Assembly: GCF_003569785.1 (NCBI RefSeq)
Contig: NZ_KZ983996.1
Location: 62,001-126,000 of the forward strand
Direction: 5' to 3'
Source: Leucobacter sp. wl10
GTDB lineage: Bacteria; Actinomycetota; Actinomycetes; Actinomycetales; Microbacteriaceae
DNA: 64,000 nt
The position numbers and the translations under genes were made by a program. Below, in pieces: positions 1 through 8,723 of this stretch (its first letter is position 1; each line of letters opens with the position of its first letter). The notes under the pieces were generated by a model. The model saw nothing but the letters and a program-made list of their open reading frames with translations. It was not told where the DNA came from and made no database searches.

Positions 1-335
1 TCGAGCCCTCCGTGCAGAAGGGTGATTCTCGGGGTGATTTTCCTCCGTTATCGTCTACTGCTGACGAAACCGGGCCTAATCTGAGGAACTGGATAGTTTC
101 CACTCAGCCGTAGTCTCGCGCCGCCTCGGGAGCGGGAAGGCACGCTCACCCCCCTGGAGCGGCCGCGTACCTCCGGCCGACCCTTGCACCACCGATCCCC
201 CATGCATTGGACATTGACCATGCCCGCTTCATTGTCGTCGCCTCGCACTCACATCGCCCGGACGAGCCGAACGCTCGCTCCCTGCCAGAAACGGAGCGAG
301 TACCGCTCGTCGGCTGAGCGGGAGTCAACCCGGAA
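1..335. other. intergenic, upstream of AraC-type regulator
   Basis: No coding region is convincing here. The open frames on the minus strand at 48-427 have no recognisable domain and overlap the AraC-type gene that starts at 336. The stretch probably holds the promoter of that gene and the edge of whatever lies to the left of the window. I see no repeat, RNA gene or clear operator. Confidence 0.5.
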
Positions 336-1391
336 ATGAGAAGACATGCGGAGTTCGGCTCGGTCGAACTCGAGTTGCGAAGCATACCGGCGGGCCGCCG
401 GATCGTGGTACATGCCAAGACCGACACCCTTCAGTTGTACATCGTGCGCCAGGGGGCGATGGAGATCATGCATCTGGCCCGCCGCACCGAGCTGACCAGC
501 GGTGGAGCCGCTTTCGTCGCGGCCAACTCTTACGGTCTCCGGACAGGGGTCACCGGCACCGCCTACCTGCGCATCGATTTTCCGAGGGAGCTCTCGCACG
601 GCACGATCGCTTCCAGCGACGACGCCCCCTCGGTGTACCCCGTTCCCTCGAGCTCTCTGCTGCTCCGACCGGTGGCGGCATTCGCCACTCGGCTCGTTCC
701 CGAGCGGCGGGGCGCCGCCGCACCGGGTATCAGCGCCTACTACGCCGAGCGGCTGCTCCAGGAGATGCTGCAGGGGCTTCTGGTCAGCATCGGGCAGGCC
801 CTCGCCGTTCCCAGACCTCCGGAGACCTTCGCACTCGCCCGATCTGTGATCTCGGCGCAGTGCTCCGATGCCCGCTTCACCGCTGCAGATGTGGCACGAG
901 AGGTGAATCTCTCCCTTCGGCAACTCGAGAGGGTGTTCCAGCGACACCGCACCTCCATCGGCAGAGAGATCCGCGACGCCCGCATCGAACAGGCGGTCAC
1001 GCTCCTTTCCGACCCCGCGCACGACGCACTGAGTGTCGATCAGATCGCCCGGTTCGTCGGGTTCAGCACCGGCTCCAGCCTCGCACGGGCGATGACGGCG
1101 TCGAAGAACATCTCTCCGTCGCAGGTACGAGCCGGTCGCAATCACCGCTCCACGGCCTCCCCCTCGCATCCCGCCACAGGGCCCCCGCACGGACCATCGC
1201 GAGTCAGCGGCCGAGGCTCGAGGGAAGAGCGGACGCTCAGAGAAACGGCCCTGCACTGCCGGGCGTCAAGGTCCGTGTTCCTTCCCGTGCCTCGGCCACG
1301 AGCGCGGCGACCATGCCGCAGAGCAGATCATCCGCCGCCTTCATTTCGCCCCGCGATGGCAACTGCCCTCGACGATCGCGCAACTCGATGA
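336..1391 (+). CDS. AraC family transcriptional regulator with unusual C-terminal tail
   Basis: Predicted cytoplasmic DNA-binding regulator of 351 aa. Residues 5-85 look like the sensing domain of the AraC-binding type. Residues about 181-260 carry the two helix-turn-helix units of the AraC family; the second contains VGFSTGSSLARA followed by ISPSQVR, which matches the family's GF-x-S-x-F ... SP-x-x-x-R pattern. The family usually ends shortly after that motif, but here the frame continues for about 83 residues rich in Arg, Pro and Ser with no recognisable fold. That tail overlaps the convergent gene at 1237-1884 by 155 bp, so either the natural stop was lost by a frameshift or the tail is real but unstructured. 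The target genes cannot be told from the sequence. Confidence 0.7.
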   Translation: MRRHAEFGSVELELRSIPAGRRIVVHAKTDTLQLYIVRQGAMEIMHLARRTELTSGGAAFVAANSYGLRTGVTGTAYLRIDFPRELSHGTIASSDDAPSVYPVPSSSLLLRPVAAFATRLVPERRGAAAPGISAYYAERLLQEMLQGLLVSIGQALAVPRPPETFALARSVISAQCSDARFTAADVAREVNLSLRQLERVFQRHRTSIGREIRDARIEQAVTLLSDPAHDALSVDQIARFVGFSTGSSLARAMTASKNISPSQVRAGRNHRSTASPSHPATGPPHGPSRVSGRGSREERTLRETALHCRASRSVFLPVPRPRARRPCRRADHPPPSFRPAMATALDDRATR

Positions 1392-1884
1392 AGAAGTCGA
1401 GCGCCGGCGCGAGCAGCTGCGCGCCTCGCCCGCCCTGCAAGACCTCGACGGGTTCACCGGCGAGACGCGCGTCAAGCGGGGCGCCCGGCACCGAGACCGC
1501 CAGTAGCGACGCCCCCTCCCCACAGGAGATGTGATACGGGGCACCGCCCCCGAACACCCCGAACCGATCGGGAATCACCCGCACTCGGGCGGTCGGCGAA
1601 GCCTCGAACTCCACAGAGCCCTCCCTCGCCGCCACGAAGTGCACGTACTCCGCCTTACCGGGCAGCCGCGCCCGCTCGAAGCGCATCGGTCCCGTGCGGA
1701 TCTCCGCCACCACTGATTCGCCGATACGGCTCTCGTCCACCTCGAATCGAAATCCCGAGAAACCGGATCCGCCGGCCTGGAGCAGGCGGGCGAGGTCGGC
1801 CGCTCCCGCTTCTCCCGAGTAGACGTGATGTCCCGCAACCGTCCAGTCGCCTGCGTCCTCGTTCCCGGGCCACGGAAGCCACAT
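1237..1884 (-). CDS. AraC-binding-domain-like protein lacking the HTH half
   Basis: A 215-aa frame on the opposite strand to the AraC-type gene, meeting it tail to tail with a 155-bp overlap. Residues about 45-150 resemble the N-terminal sensing domain of AraC-type regulators (beta-rich, with DRFGVFGGGAPYHISC in the barrel). The protein stops where the helix-turn-helix half would be expected, so it is either a truncated regulator (pseudogene) or a stand-alone sensing domain. It is the same domain class as the first half of the neighbour at 336, so the pair may come from a rearranged duplication. The ATG at 1884 is used because no longer start is available in frame. Confidence 0.5.
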   Translation of the reverse strand: MWLPWPGNEDAGDWTVAGHHVYSGEAGAADLARLLQAGGSGFSGFRFEVDESRIGESVVAEIRTGPMRFERARLPGKAEYVHFVAAREGSVEFEASPTARVRVIPDRFGVFGGGAPYHISCGEGASLLAVSVPGAPLDARLAGEPVEVLQGGRGAQLLAPALDFFIELRDRRGQLPSRGEMKAADDLLCGMVAALVAEAREGTRTLTPGSAGPFL

Positions 1885-1968
1885 GATCGAGCCCCCGTTC
1901 TCTCACGTGCATCCATTGTCCAGGCGAGCGAATCGAGAATCAAGCTCCGCCCTACCCGGCAGTTCGCA

Positions 1969-3531
1969 TCAGATCAGACCGCGCCGTTCAGCCTCGACCA
2001 GTGCGGCGCCCTTGCTCGACACCCCGAGTTTGCGGTACACCGAGCGCTGATGCGTCTTCACGGTGTTCTCGGAGAGGAACAACTCCTTGGCGATCTGCTC
2101 GCGCGAACGACCGGCCACCAGAAGTCTCAGCACCTGGGTCTCGCGTGCAGACAGCGCGCCTGCGGCGATCCGCAGCTCGTCCACGTGCGGCGATTCGGTT
2201 TCGGGTTCATCGGGCCAGCCTTCAAGCTCGGCGGCCGCTAACCGGCGCACATCCCTCGCGAAGAGCGGCATATCCTCTGGGTCCAGTCCACCGGGAAGCG
2301 CCAGAGCGTTTCTCGCCGCCTCGACGCAACCATCGGCGTCATTCATCTGCAAGAAGGCATTCGACAGCAGGGACAGCCGCCACAGCTCCAGCTGGCGCAG
2401 TCCCTTCGAACCCGCGCCTGCACGACGGGCGTGCTGCACCGCCAGGTCGGGGCGTCCCGTCGTCAGGAACAGCATCCCCCATACGATCTGCGTCGTCGGC
2501 AGGTCCGGATCGGCGAGCTCTAGCGCATCACGCGCCGCCGCGGTGTTCCCCAGCATCACGAAATTAGCCGCCAACGAGCCCTGGATCACGCTCCCCGAGT
2601 ACCCCTGCCCGACCACACGGGGAAGAGCGGTCGCCTCGAAGCGCTTCAGCCGCTCGAGTGCCTCGAGGCGGGCGTCAGCACGCTCGCACGCCTGTTGAAT
2701 CGCGTGCACGTAGAACGGCCACATCTCACCGACATGGTGCAGAGGAATCGCATCCAGTTCAGCGAGCGTCTCGCGAGGGGTCGCATCAGCGATCAGTGCG
2801 CGCACGATGCTCGCCGACGCATCCACGGCATCCTCGGCCCACGAGTCCGTGCGCGGGATCCGGTCGGCGATCTCCAACAGGGAGCGGGCCACCCCCGTAT
2901 CGCCGAAGCTCGACTGTATGACCGCTGCCTTCACATAGGCGTCGCGGGTCAAGAAGGGCAGGGTCGGCACGGTGACGTGCAACTGCGCCTCCGCGAAGAG
3001 ACCGAGCGCCTCGTTGAAACGCCCCGCCAGCATCGTCGACAGCCCCATCTGCACTTGGCCGAACAGCACCCACCCGCGATGGCGGTCGAACAGCGGTTGC
3101 AGCGGATCGCGCTTCCCCGCGAGCTGAATGCCCAGTCTCCAAGCCTCGACCGGTCGCCCCTGCATGCGCAACCCGAAGAGCACCGCAGCAGTTGCGAGCG
3201 AGCGATAAGCAGGATCCTCTGCCGAGGAGAGCACTGCGTCGAGGTCGACGGGTTCATTCAGCTCGATCGCCGAGTTGTCGACGGGCCGGGCCATCAGCTG
3301 AATCGCACGCAACATCGGCGGCAGCTCCCCGAGCTCGCGCTCCAGCGCGCCCAGCCTGCTCAACAGGTGCTCCGGCCGACCGCCGAACCACGCTTCCATC
3401 ATGCGGTCGCTGAGCAGTTCGGCTACCCCGGCGTAATCGCCCGCCTCGAAGCGGGAGTCGATCACCGCCGTCACATCGTTCAGGGAGACGAAATCCTCCC
3501 GCTGCCAGGTTTCGGAAGATGTCCCGCTCAA
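1969..3531 (-). CDS. LuxR family transcriptional regulator with TPR-like repeats
   Basis: Cytoplasmic regulator of 520 aa. The first 440 residues are a run of amphipathic helices with many Ala and Leu, as in the TPR-like region of MalT/LAL-type regulators, but there is no P-loop. The C-terminal 60 residues are a typical LuxR helix-turn-helix: LSARETQVLRLLVAGRSREQ, then IAKELFLSENTVKTHQRSVY and RKLGVSS. The start is a TTG at 3531 preceded by AGGGTGG at suitable spacing; no ATG or GTG lies nearby in frame until residue 43. The regulated genes are unknown. It is transcribed away from hemQ. Confidence 0.8.
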   Translation of the reverse strand: MSGTSSETWQREDFVSLNDVTAVIDSRFEAGDYAGVAELLSDRMMEAWFGGRPEHLLSRLGALERELGELPPMLRAIQLMARPVDNSAIELNEPVDLDAVLSSAEDPAYRSLATAAVLFGLRMQGRPVEAWRLGIQLAGKRDPLQPLFDRHRGWVLFGQVQMGLSTMLAGRFNEALGLFAEAQLHVTVPTLPFLTRDAYVKAAVIQSSFGDTGVARSLLEIADRIPRTDSWAEDAVDASASIVRALIADATPRETLAELDAIPLHHVGEMWPFYVHAIQQACERADARLEALERLKRFEATALPRVVGQGYSGSVIQGSLAANFVMLGNTAAARDALELADPDLPTTQIVWGMLFLTTGRPDLAVQHARRAGAGSKGLRQLELWRLSLLSNAFLQMNDADGCVEAARNALALPGGLDPEDMPLFARDVRRLAAAELEGWPDEPETESPHVDELRIAAGALSARETQVLRLLVAGRSREQIAKELFLSENTVKTHQRSVYRKLGVSSKGAALVEAERRGLI

Positions 3532-3729
3532 TGATCCACCCTGCTGTGAATGATTCTGCTGGCACCACCCGCAAGATCAGCAGAAATCGTAACGAAGACC
3601 GACTTTCCAAGCGTATCAGGCTGTTCGACGGACGAGCGGGCGCACCAGGATCTCTGACTTGCGTTCGAGAACGAGCGGGCGCCGACGCTCCACTTGCGTT
3701 GGACCGGAGAAGCGCGGGACGATGAGTGC

Positions 3730-4470
3730 ATGAGCGATCTCACGCACACCGAATCAGTCTCTCCCGCCCACGCCGACGCCGAAGGCGGTCCCGCCACCGA
3801 GAACGGCTTCACGCTGTTCGCGGTGTTCCGCCTCAGCTCCTCGCACCCCGTCGTCATCGACGGCCGCGACGTGGAGGGCTTCGTGCGCGAACTCGAAGAC
3901 GTCGTCGAGGTCGTCGAGAACGAGGGCGTCACCCTGCGCGGCTGGTACGACGTGAGCGGCATGCGATCCGACGCCGACCTGATGGTCTGGCTCCACGGAT
4001 CCGCAGCCGAAGACCTGCAGTGGGCGCTGCGCGAGCTGCGCCGATCCAGCCTGCTCAAGCCGCTGATCCGCACCTGGGGCGCCGTGGGCGTGCACCGCGA
4101 CGCGGAGTTCAACCGCTCCCACGTTCCCGGCTTCATGCGCGGCGAACACCCCAGGCAGTGGCTCGCCGTCTACCCCTTCGTGCGCTCCACCGACTGGTAC
4201 CTCATCGACCCGGCCGAGCGCGGCCGCATGCTCGCGGAGCACGGCCGCGCCGGCGCAGCGCACACCGGCGTGGTCGCCAACACCGTGGCAGCTTTCGCGC
4301 TCGGCGATTACGAGTGGCTGCTGCCCATGGAGGCCGACGAGCTCACCGAACTGGTCGACATGATGCGGGATCTGCGCGCGGTCGACGCGCGCCGCCACGT
4401 GAGTCTCGAGGTGCCGTTCTTCACGGGTCGACTCATCGAGCCCGCCGAGATCATCGAGGTGCTGCAGTAG
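3730..4470 (+). CDS. hemQ: coproheme decarboxylase HemQ (chlorite dismutase family)
   Basis: Last enzyme of the coproporphyrin-dependent haem pathway of Gram-positive bacteria: it oxidatively decarboxylates two propionates of Fe-coproporphyrin III to give protohaem. The 246-aa protein has the chlorite-dismutase fold pattern in tandem: TLFAVFRLS, the GWYDVSGMRSDADLMVWLHG core, the segment YPFVRSTDWYLI holding the conserved tyrosine expected to form the radical, and AHTGVVANTVAAFALGDYEW. An upstream GTG/ATG frame exists (3694), but MSDLTHTE at 3730 is the natural start; a GACGAT hexamer six bases upstream may be a -10 of a leaderless transcript. No other haem gene is nearby in this window. Confidence 0.88.
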   Translation: MSDLTHTESVSPAHADAEGGPATENGFTLFAVFRLSSSHPVVIDGRDVEGFVRELEDVVEVVENEGVTLRGWYDVSGMRSDADLMVWLHGSAAEDLQWALRELRRSSLLKPLIRTWGAVGVHRDAEFNRSHVPGFMRGEHPRQWLAVYPFVRSTDWYLIDPAERGRMLAEHGRAGAAHTGVVANTVAAFALGDYEWLLPMEADELTELVDMMRDLRAVDARRHVSLEVPFFTGRLIEPAEIIEVLQ

Positions 4471-4501
4471 CAGACGCTCGTTCCGTGCAGCGCGCTCGAA
4501 G

Positions 4502-4930
4502 CTACTCGCGCGCGGAGACCTCGACCGTGAAGGAGAGCGGTTGGATGCCGCCCTGCTCGTTCGTCATCGTGACCTCGGTGCTGCCCGGCGCGAGCGCCGT
4601 GACCCCCGGGTTGAACTGTGCCGCGCTCTCACGCCGACCGGGGGTGAACTCGGCGACATCGGGCTTCGACACCTCGCCCTCGTAGCTGTCGACCGAGAGA
4701 TCCCCGGTGTCGATGTTGAGCACCTGACCCGCCACCAGTCCGACCGTCTTCCCCTGCAGCTCGTTCACGGTCATCGTCACGGGAGCGATCACGTCCTTGC
4801 CGACGGACCCGCCCGAGCCATCCGCACGATCGTCCGACCGCGCGCCGCAGCCCGCGAGCGACAGCACGAGCGCGGCGGCAACCGCGGTCACGAGCGCGGC
4901 GGCCGCTGCGGTCCGGGCTTTGATGCGCAT
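4502..4930 (-). CDS. secreted lipoprotein, hypothetical
   Basis: Small (142 aa) exported protein of unknown function. The signal peptide MRIKARTAAAAALVTAVAAA is followed by the lipobox LAGC, with the lipidated cysteine at residue 28. The mature part has beta-rich segments (VTMTVNELQGKTVGLVAGQV; STEVTMTNEQGG) that resemble an Ig-like or copper-amine-oxidase-like fold, but I cannot assign a family. The longer open frame to 5164 is not used, because the signal peptide fixes the start at 4930. It lies downstream of the ribokinase on the same strand with an 86-bp gap, and faces hemQ tail to tail. Confidence 0.7.
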   Translation of the reverse strand: MRIKARTAAAAALVTAVAAALVLSLAGCGARSDDRADGSGGSVGKDVIAPVTMTVNELQGKTVGLVAGQVLNIDTGDLSVDSYEGEVSKPDVAEFTPGRRESAAQFNPGVTALAPGSTEVTMTNEQGGIQPLSFTVEVSARE

Positions 4931-5016
4931 GCCCCCAGTCTGACAGCGAAGGCATCGATCCCCAAGGGACTTCCCGGCGCCGAGCGAAGCGATCGCTTGC
5001 TGACGGCGCGGAGCGT

Positions 5017-5973
5017 CTACTCGGCGTGCGCGGCGATGAACGCCTCCACCTCGGAGCGATCGGCGTACGAGGCCTGGGCGCCCATGCGCTGCACCGACAC
5101 CGCCGAGACGCCGGTCGCGAAGCGCACCGCATCCACCAGCTCCGCACCCCGCGCCAGCTCGCACGCGACGGCCCCGACGAAGGCGTCGCCGGCCCCGGTC
5201 GTATCGATCGCGCGCACGCGATGGGCCGGGACACGCGTCGGGCCCGCCGACCCGCCGTCCGCCGCGATCGCCCCGTCTGCTCCCAGGGTGATCACGACCG
5301 AGCGAGCGCCGGCCGAGAGCAGCCGGACCGCCACTCCCTCGTAATCGCCCGCCCGAGGGCCGGAATCGGCGCCCGGCGCCGCGTCACCGCCGGCACCCAG
5401 CACCGCGAGCGCCTCATGCTCGTTGACCACGAGCGGGTCGCAGATGGCCAGCACCTCGGGTGCGATCCGGGTCGCCGGCGCGGCGTTGAGCAGCACCCGC
5501 GCCCCGTCCCCGGCGGCGAGCACCGCCACGCGGAACGCCGTCTCCTCGGGAATCTCCAGGCTCAGCACGAGCACGCGCGCATCGCTCCACACACCCGAGC
5601 AGCGCTCGGCGGTCTCGATGTCGAGGGCACCGTTGGCGCCGGGGGAGACCACGATCGAGTTCTCGCCGTCGGGGGTGAGGAAGATGACGGCGGTGCCCGT
5701 AGGGCGGTCGACTTCGATCAGGCCGACGACGTCGACCCCGGCCGACGTCAGGCGCTCGCGCACGAATGAGCCGTTGGCGTCACTCCCGACGCAGGCGAGG
5801 ATCGCCGTATCCGCCCCGCACCGCGCCGCCGCGGCGGCCTGATTCGCGCCCTTGCCTCCCGGCAGCAGCCGAAGGTCGCCGCCCAGCAGGGTCTCTCCGC
5901 CCGCGGGCCGTCTGGGCACCTCCACCACGAGGTCGGCGTTCGCGCTGCCGACCACCACCACGTCGCGGCTCAT
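5017..5973 (-). CDS. rbsK: ribokinase (PfkB family)
   Basis: Phosphorylates ribose to ribose-5-phosphate with ATP in the cytoplasm. The 318-aa protein has the PfkB sugar-kinase signatures: SANADLVVEVPR at the N-terminus, GGKGANQAAAAARCG near residue 43, and the catalytic/anion-hole motif DTTGAGDAFVGA near residue 250, where the Asp is the catalytic base. The start ATG at 5973 is supported by GGGGAGG about eight bases upstream; the longer frame to 6135 is a shadow of the next gene. Only 43 bp separates it from the nucleoside hydrolase on the same strand. Together they would release ribose from nucleosides and phosphorylate it. Confidence 0.9.
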   Translation of the reverse strand: MSRDVVVVGSANADLVVEVPRRPAGGETLLGGDLRLLPGGKGANQAAAAARCGADTAILACVGSDANGSFVRERLTSAGVDVVGLIEVDRPTGTAVIFLTPDGENSIVVSPGANGALDIETAERCSGVWSDARVLVLSLEIPEETAFRVAVLAAGDGARVLLNAAPATRIAPEVLAICDPLVVNEHEALAVLGAGGDAAPGADSGPRAGDYEGVAVRLLSAGARSVVITLGADGAIAADGGSAGPTRVPAHRVRAIDTTGAGDAFVGAVACELARGAELVDAVRFATGVSAVSVQRMGAQASYADRSEVEAFIAAHAE

Positions 5974-6016
5974 CGCAGATCCTCCCCTCGCGCCGCGGCG
6001 CGACACCGCGCGCCGC

Positions 6017-6979
6017 TCACGATGCCGCCCCATGCGCGGCGATGAGCTCGACCGCCTCGTCGGCGATGCGCGCGTCGACGTCGAGCAGCACGGTGCAGTG
6101 CGCGCCCCCCTGATCGGGGAAGCCGCGGTAGGCACCGCGCAGGTCCGCCACGGTCTGACCTCGGCCGGGGCCGCGGGTCGTGTCGACCTCCACGTTCACC
6201 ACGGGGGCCAGGCGCACCTCGAGCGCGCCGGCCGCAGCCGCGACCGCGAGCGTGTCGTGCATGCAGCAGCTCCACTCGCCGAACACCTCGTCGCGGTAGA
6301 ACTCGCCGTAGTGCTGCATGATGCGCGCCAGGTAGCGCCCGGCCTCGCCGCCCCGAGCGAGGCGATCGCGGTGCTCCGCGGTGAGCACCACGCCCATCGT
6401 GACGTCGAGTCCCGCCATGACGATGGGCCACGGTGCGCGGAACACCGCGGCGGCGGCCTCGGGATCCTTGAAGATGTTCGCCTCGGCCACCGGCGTGACG
6501 TTGCCAGGGCAGCGCGCCGCACCGCCCATGACCGAGACGCCCGCGACGAGACTCGGCAGCTCAGGATCGAGCACGAGGGCTGCGGCGAGGTTGGTGAGCG
6601 GGCCCACCGGCACTAGCCACACCTCGCCCGGATGGGCGCGTACGAGTTCGACGATCTGCTGCGCCGCGGTGGTGGGGGCGGCGGGGCGCACCGGGGCGTC
6701 GTCGCCCGCGTTGCCCTGTCCGTCGCCGCCGTGCACGTGATAGGCGTACTCGACGTGCCCGCCGAGCAGCGGCCCCGCGGCCCCCTGCGCCACCGGCACG
6801 TCGTCGCGGCCCACGAGCTCGAGTACGCGCAGCGAGTTGCGGGTGGCGCGCGGTACGTCGACGTTGCCCCACACCGCGCCCACGCCGACCAGCTCGATCC
6901 CGGGGTGCAGCGCGGCGTACATGATGGCCATCGCGTCGTCGATGCCGGTGTCGCAGTCGAGGATCATCTTCGTCGTCAT
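6017..6979 (-). CDS. nucleoside hydrolase (IunH/RihABC family)
   Basis: Hydrolyses the N-glycosidic bond of nucleosides to give free base and ribose. The diagnostic calcium-binding motif DCDTGIDDAMAI lies at residues 7-18 of this 320-aa protein. Other family blocks are GPLTNLAAAL near the middle, MGGAARCPGNVTPVAEANIF, and DPEAAAAVF. The start MTTKMILDCD at 6979 is preferred over a GTG/ATG six codons upstream. Base specificity (purine or pyrimidine) cannot be read from these motifs. It precedes rbsK on the same strand, a sensible two-gene salvage operon. Confidence 0.9.
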   Translation of the reverse strand: MTTKMILDCDTGIDDAMAIMYAALHPGIELVGVGAVWGNVDVPRATRNSLRVLELVGRDDVPVAQGAAGPLLGGHVEYAYHVHGGDGQGNAGDDAPVRPAAPTTAAQQIVELVRAHPGEVWLVPVGPLTNLAAALVLDPELPSLVAGVSVMGGAARCPGNVTPVAEANIFKDPEAAAAVFRAPWPIVMAGLDVTMGVVLTAEHRDRLARGGEAGRYLARIMQHYGEFYRDEVFGEWSCCMHDTLAVAAAAGALEVRLAPVVNVEVDTTRGPGRGQTVADLRGAYRGFPDQGGAHCTVLLDVDARIADEAVELIAAHGAAS

Positions 6980-7045
6980 GCCCCCATTCTGCTGCACCGG
7001 GGCGGACCCGGTCGGAGCATCGGCCCCGGGCCGGCGATCCCGAGG

Positions 7046-8038
7046 CTACGCCGCGAGTACCTCCGCCTCGAGACGCGCGTAACCGGCCTCCATGCCGTCG
7101 ACCATTCCGGTCTCGAGCACGGCCGCGCGCGCGTCGGTGTCGGGATAGGTGATGAGGTAGGCCAGCAGTGTGCCGCTCTCGACGGGGGTGAGCGTCATCT
7201 CGTTGAGCGTCTCCGGGCTCTCGGCGCCGTCGGGATCCTGCGGGGAGACCATGCGCTCGGTCGTCACGAGACGGCGCGGCGGGGCGGACCCGACCACCGT
7301 GCCGACGAAGCCGAAGCGTTCACCGTTCTCGCCGTTCTCCCATTCGGTGCGCAGCGACCGCCCCGGTTCGGAGCCGAACTCGCACACCGGCATGCTCCAG
7401 CCGTCGGGGCCGAGCTGCCAGCGGCGCAGCAGTTCGGGGTCGGTGTGAGCGCGCCACACCTGATCCACCGTGCCGCGAATCACTCGCGAAACGCGGGCCT
7501 GCGTCTCGCCGATGAGCTGCAGCTCGGTGCCGCGCCCGGCGGCGAACGATTCGAGATCCTCGACCACCGCGTCGATCTGGCTCATGGCGGCGCTCATGCC
7601 CTCCATCATGCCCATCGCCCGCAGCTGTTCGAGCTCCTCGAGGCTGTTGAAGCGGGTGGTCGTGGTGAGGCGCGAGCCGAGCGCGGTCTCGGTGAACTCG
7701 AAGATCATGAGCATCTCGGGCATCTCGGTGTTCGGAGTGCCATCATCGAGTGCGAAGCCGTCGCGCACCTCGAAGCTGCGGCCCTCGTCGACGGCCACCC
7801 ACCTCCAGTACCCGCAGCTGCGGTCGCCCTCGGGACCGGTCATGCAGTAGTTGCTGACGCCGCCCGGGTAGACGTCATGGCGGGTGAATGCCGCGGGATA
7901 CTCCGGCGGCCCCCAGAAGCGCTCGATCTGGCGCGCGTCGGTGTAGGCGTCCCAGAGGCGGCGCACGGGGACGGTGAAATCCGCGATGACCCGCAGCGTG
8001 AGGGCCTCGGGATCGGTGGTGACGTCAGTGACCGGCAT
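7046..8038 (-). CDS. SRPBCC (AHSA1-type) protein with two domains
   Basis: A 330-aa cytoplasmic protein made of two START/AHSA1-like (SRPBCC) domains in tandem. Residues 10-155 include VPVRRLWDAYTDARQIERFW and the typical FEFTE-x-x-x-G-x-x-L-T-T-T-T-x-F block. Residues 170-325 repeat the pattern with TVDQVWRAHTDPELLRRWQL. Such proteins bind hydrophobic ligands; many are uncharacterised. Its upstream neighbour is an ArsR-type regulator 24 bp away on the same strand, the common actinobacterial pairing, so the two are probably co-transcribed. The ligand is unknown. Confidence 0.82.
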   Translation of the reverse strand: MPVTDVTTDPEALTLRVIADFTVPVRRLWDAYTDARQIERFWGPPEYPAAFTRHDVYPGGVSNYCMTGPEGDRSCGYWRWVAVDEGRSFEVRDGFALDDGTPNTEMPEMLMIFEFTETALGSRLTTTTRFNSLEELEQLRAMGMMEGMSAAMSQIDAVVEDLESFAAGRGTELQLIGETQARVSRVIRGTVDQVWRAHTDPELLRRWQLGPDGWSMPVCEFGSEPGRSLRTEWENGENGERFGFVGTVVGSAPPRRLVTTERMVSPQDPDGAESPETLNEMTLTPVESGTLLAYLITYPDTDARAAVLETGMVDGMEAGYARLEAEVLAA

Positions 8039-8062
8039 GATCTTTCTCCTTGCTGTGCGGGA

Positions 8063-8458
8063 TCAGGGTGCTTGCGGACCTTCGGCGAGGAGCGCGTCGA
8101 GCCGGTCGATGCGTCCGCGCCAGATCTGTTCGAAGTGGCCCAGCAACCGCTGAGCCCGGCGGATGGGTTCGGGATTGCCGCGAATGATGCGCTCCCTTCC
8201 GCGGGGGATCCGCGCGACCAGGTCGGCGGCCTCGAGCACGGCGACGTGCTTCTGCACGGCCGCGAACGACATGTCGTAGTCGGCCGCGAGCTCGGAGATG
8301 GAGGCCTCCGCGGTGAGCGTGCGGCGCACGATGTCCCGTCGCGTCGTATCGGCCAGGGCTCTGAAGACGCGGTTCACCTGCTCGTCGGTGAGCTCCTGGA
8401 GATCGAGTGCCCGAGCGGCGGCCTCGGAGTCGGGCGGGCTCTGTCTTTGTGCAACCAT
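8063..8458 (-). CDS. ArsR family (winged HTH) transcriptional regulator
   Basis: A 131-aa winged-helix repressor-like protein. The core is VFRALADTTRRDIVRRTLTA, then EASISELAADYDMSFAAVQK, HVAVLEAADLVARIPRGRER, which is the ArsR recognition helix and wing. No cysteine pair suggestive of metal sensing is present. It heads a two-gene operon with the SRPBCC gene and is divergent from nagA with 265 bp between the start codons; no palindrome stood out there. Pairs of this kind usually control their own operon, but the signal here is unknown. Confidence 0.82.
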   Translation of the reverse strand: MVAQRQSPPDSEAAARALDLQELTDEQVNRVFRALADTTRRDIVRRTLTAEASISELAADYDMSFAAVQKHVAVLEAADLVARIPRGRERIIRGNPEPIRRAQRLLGHFEQIWRGRIDRLDALLAEGPQAP

Positions 8459-8723
8459 TTGGTTTCACGTTACCCTGCGGAGCACCACCCGTCAACCCCC
8501 TTCGGCGTCGCGTGTCGGGCGACACGGGATCTGGCAGCGGGACATACTTCGTGGCAGCAGGGTGACATCGGGCTCGCAGCTGGGACACGCGGGTGGCGGC
8601 GGGGCGGACGGCGGGACAGGATCGGCAGCACCACCCGGATCCGATAATCTGGCCGCAGCGATCCGCACCGCTCGAGACGCGCGGGAAACGGGCGGCGTCG
8701 AACCGGGACGGAGGTCGGCCACG

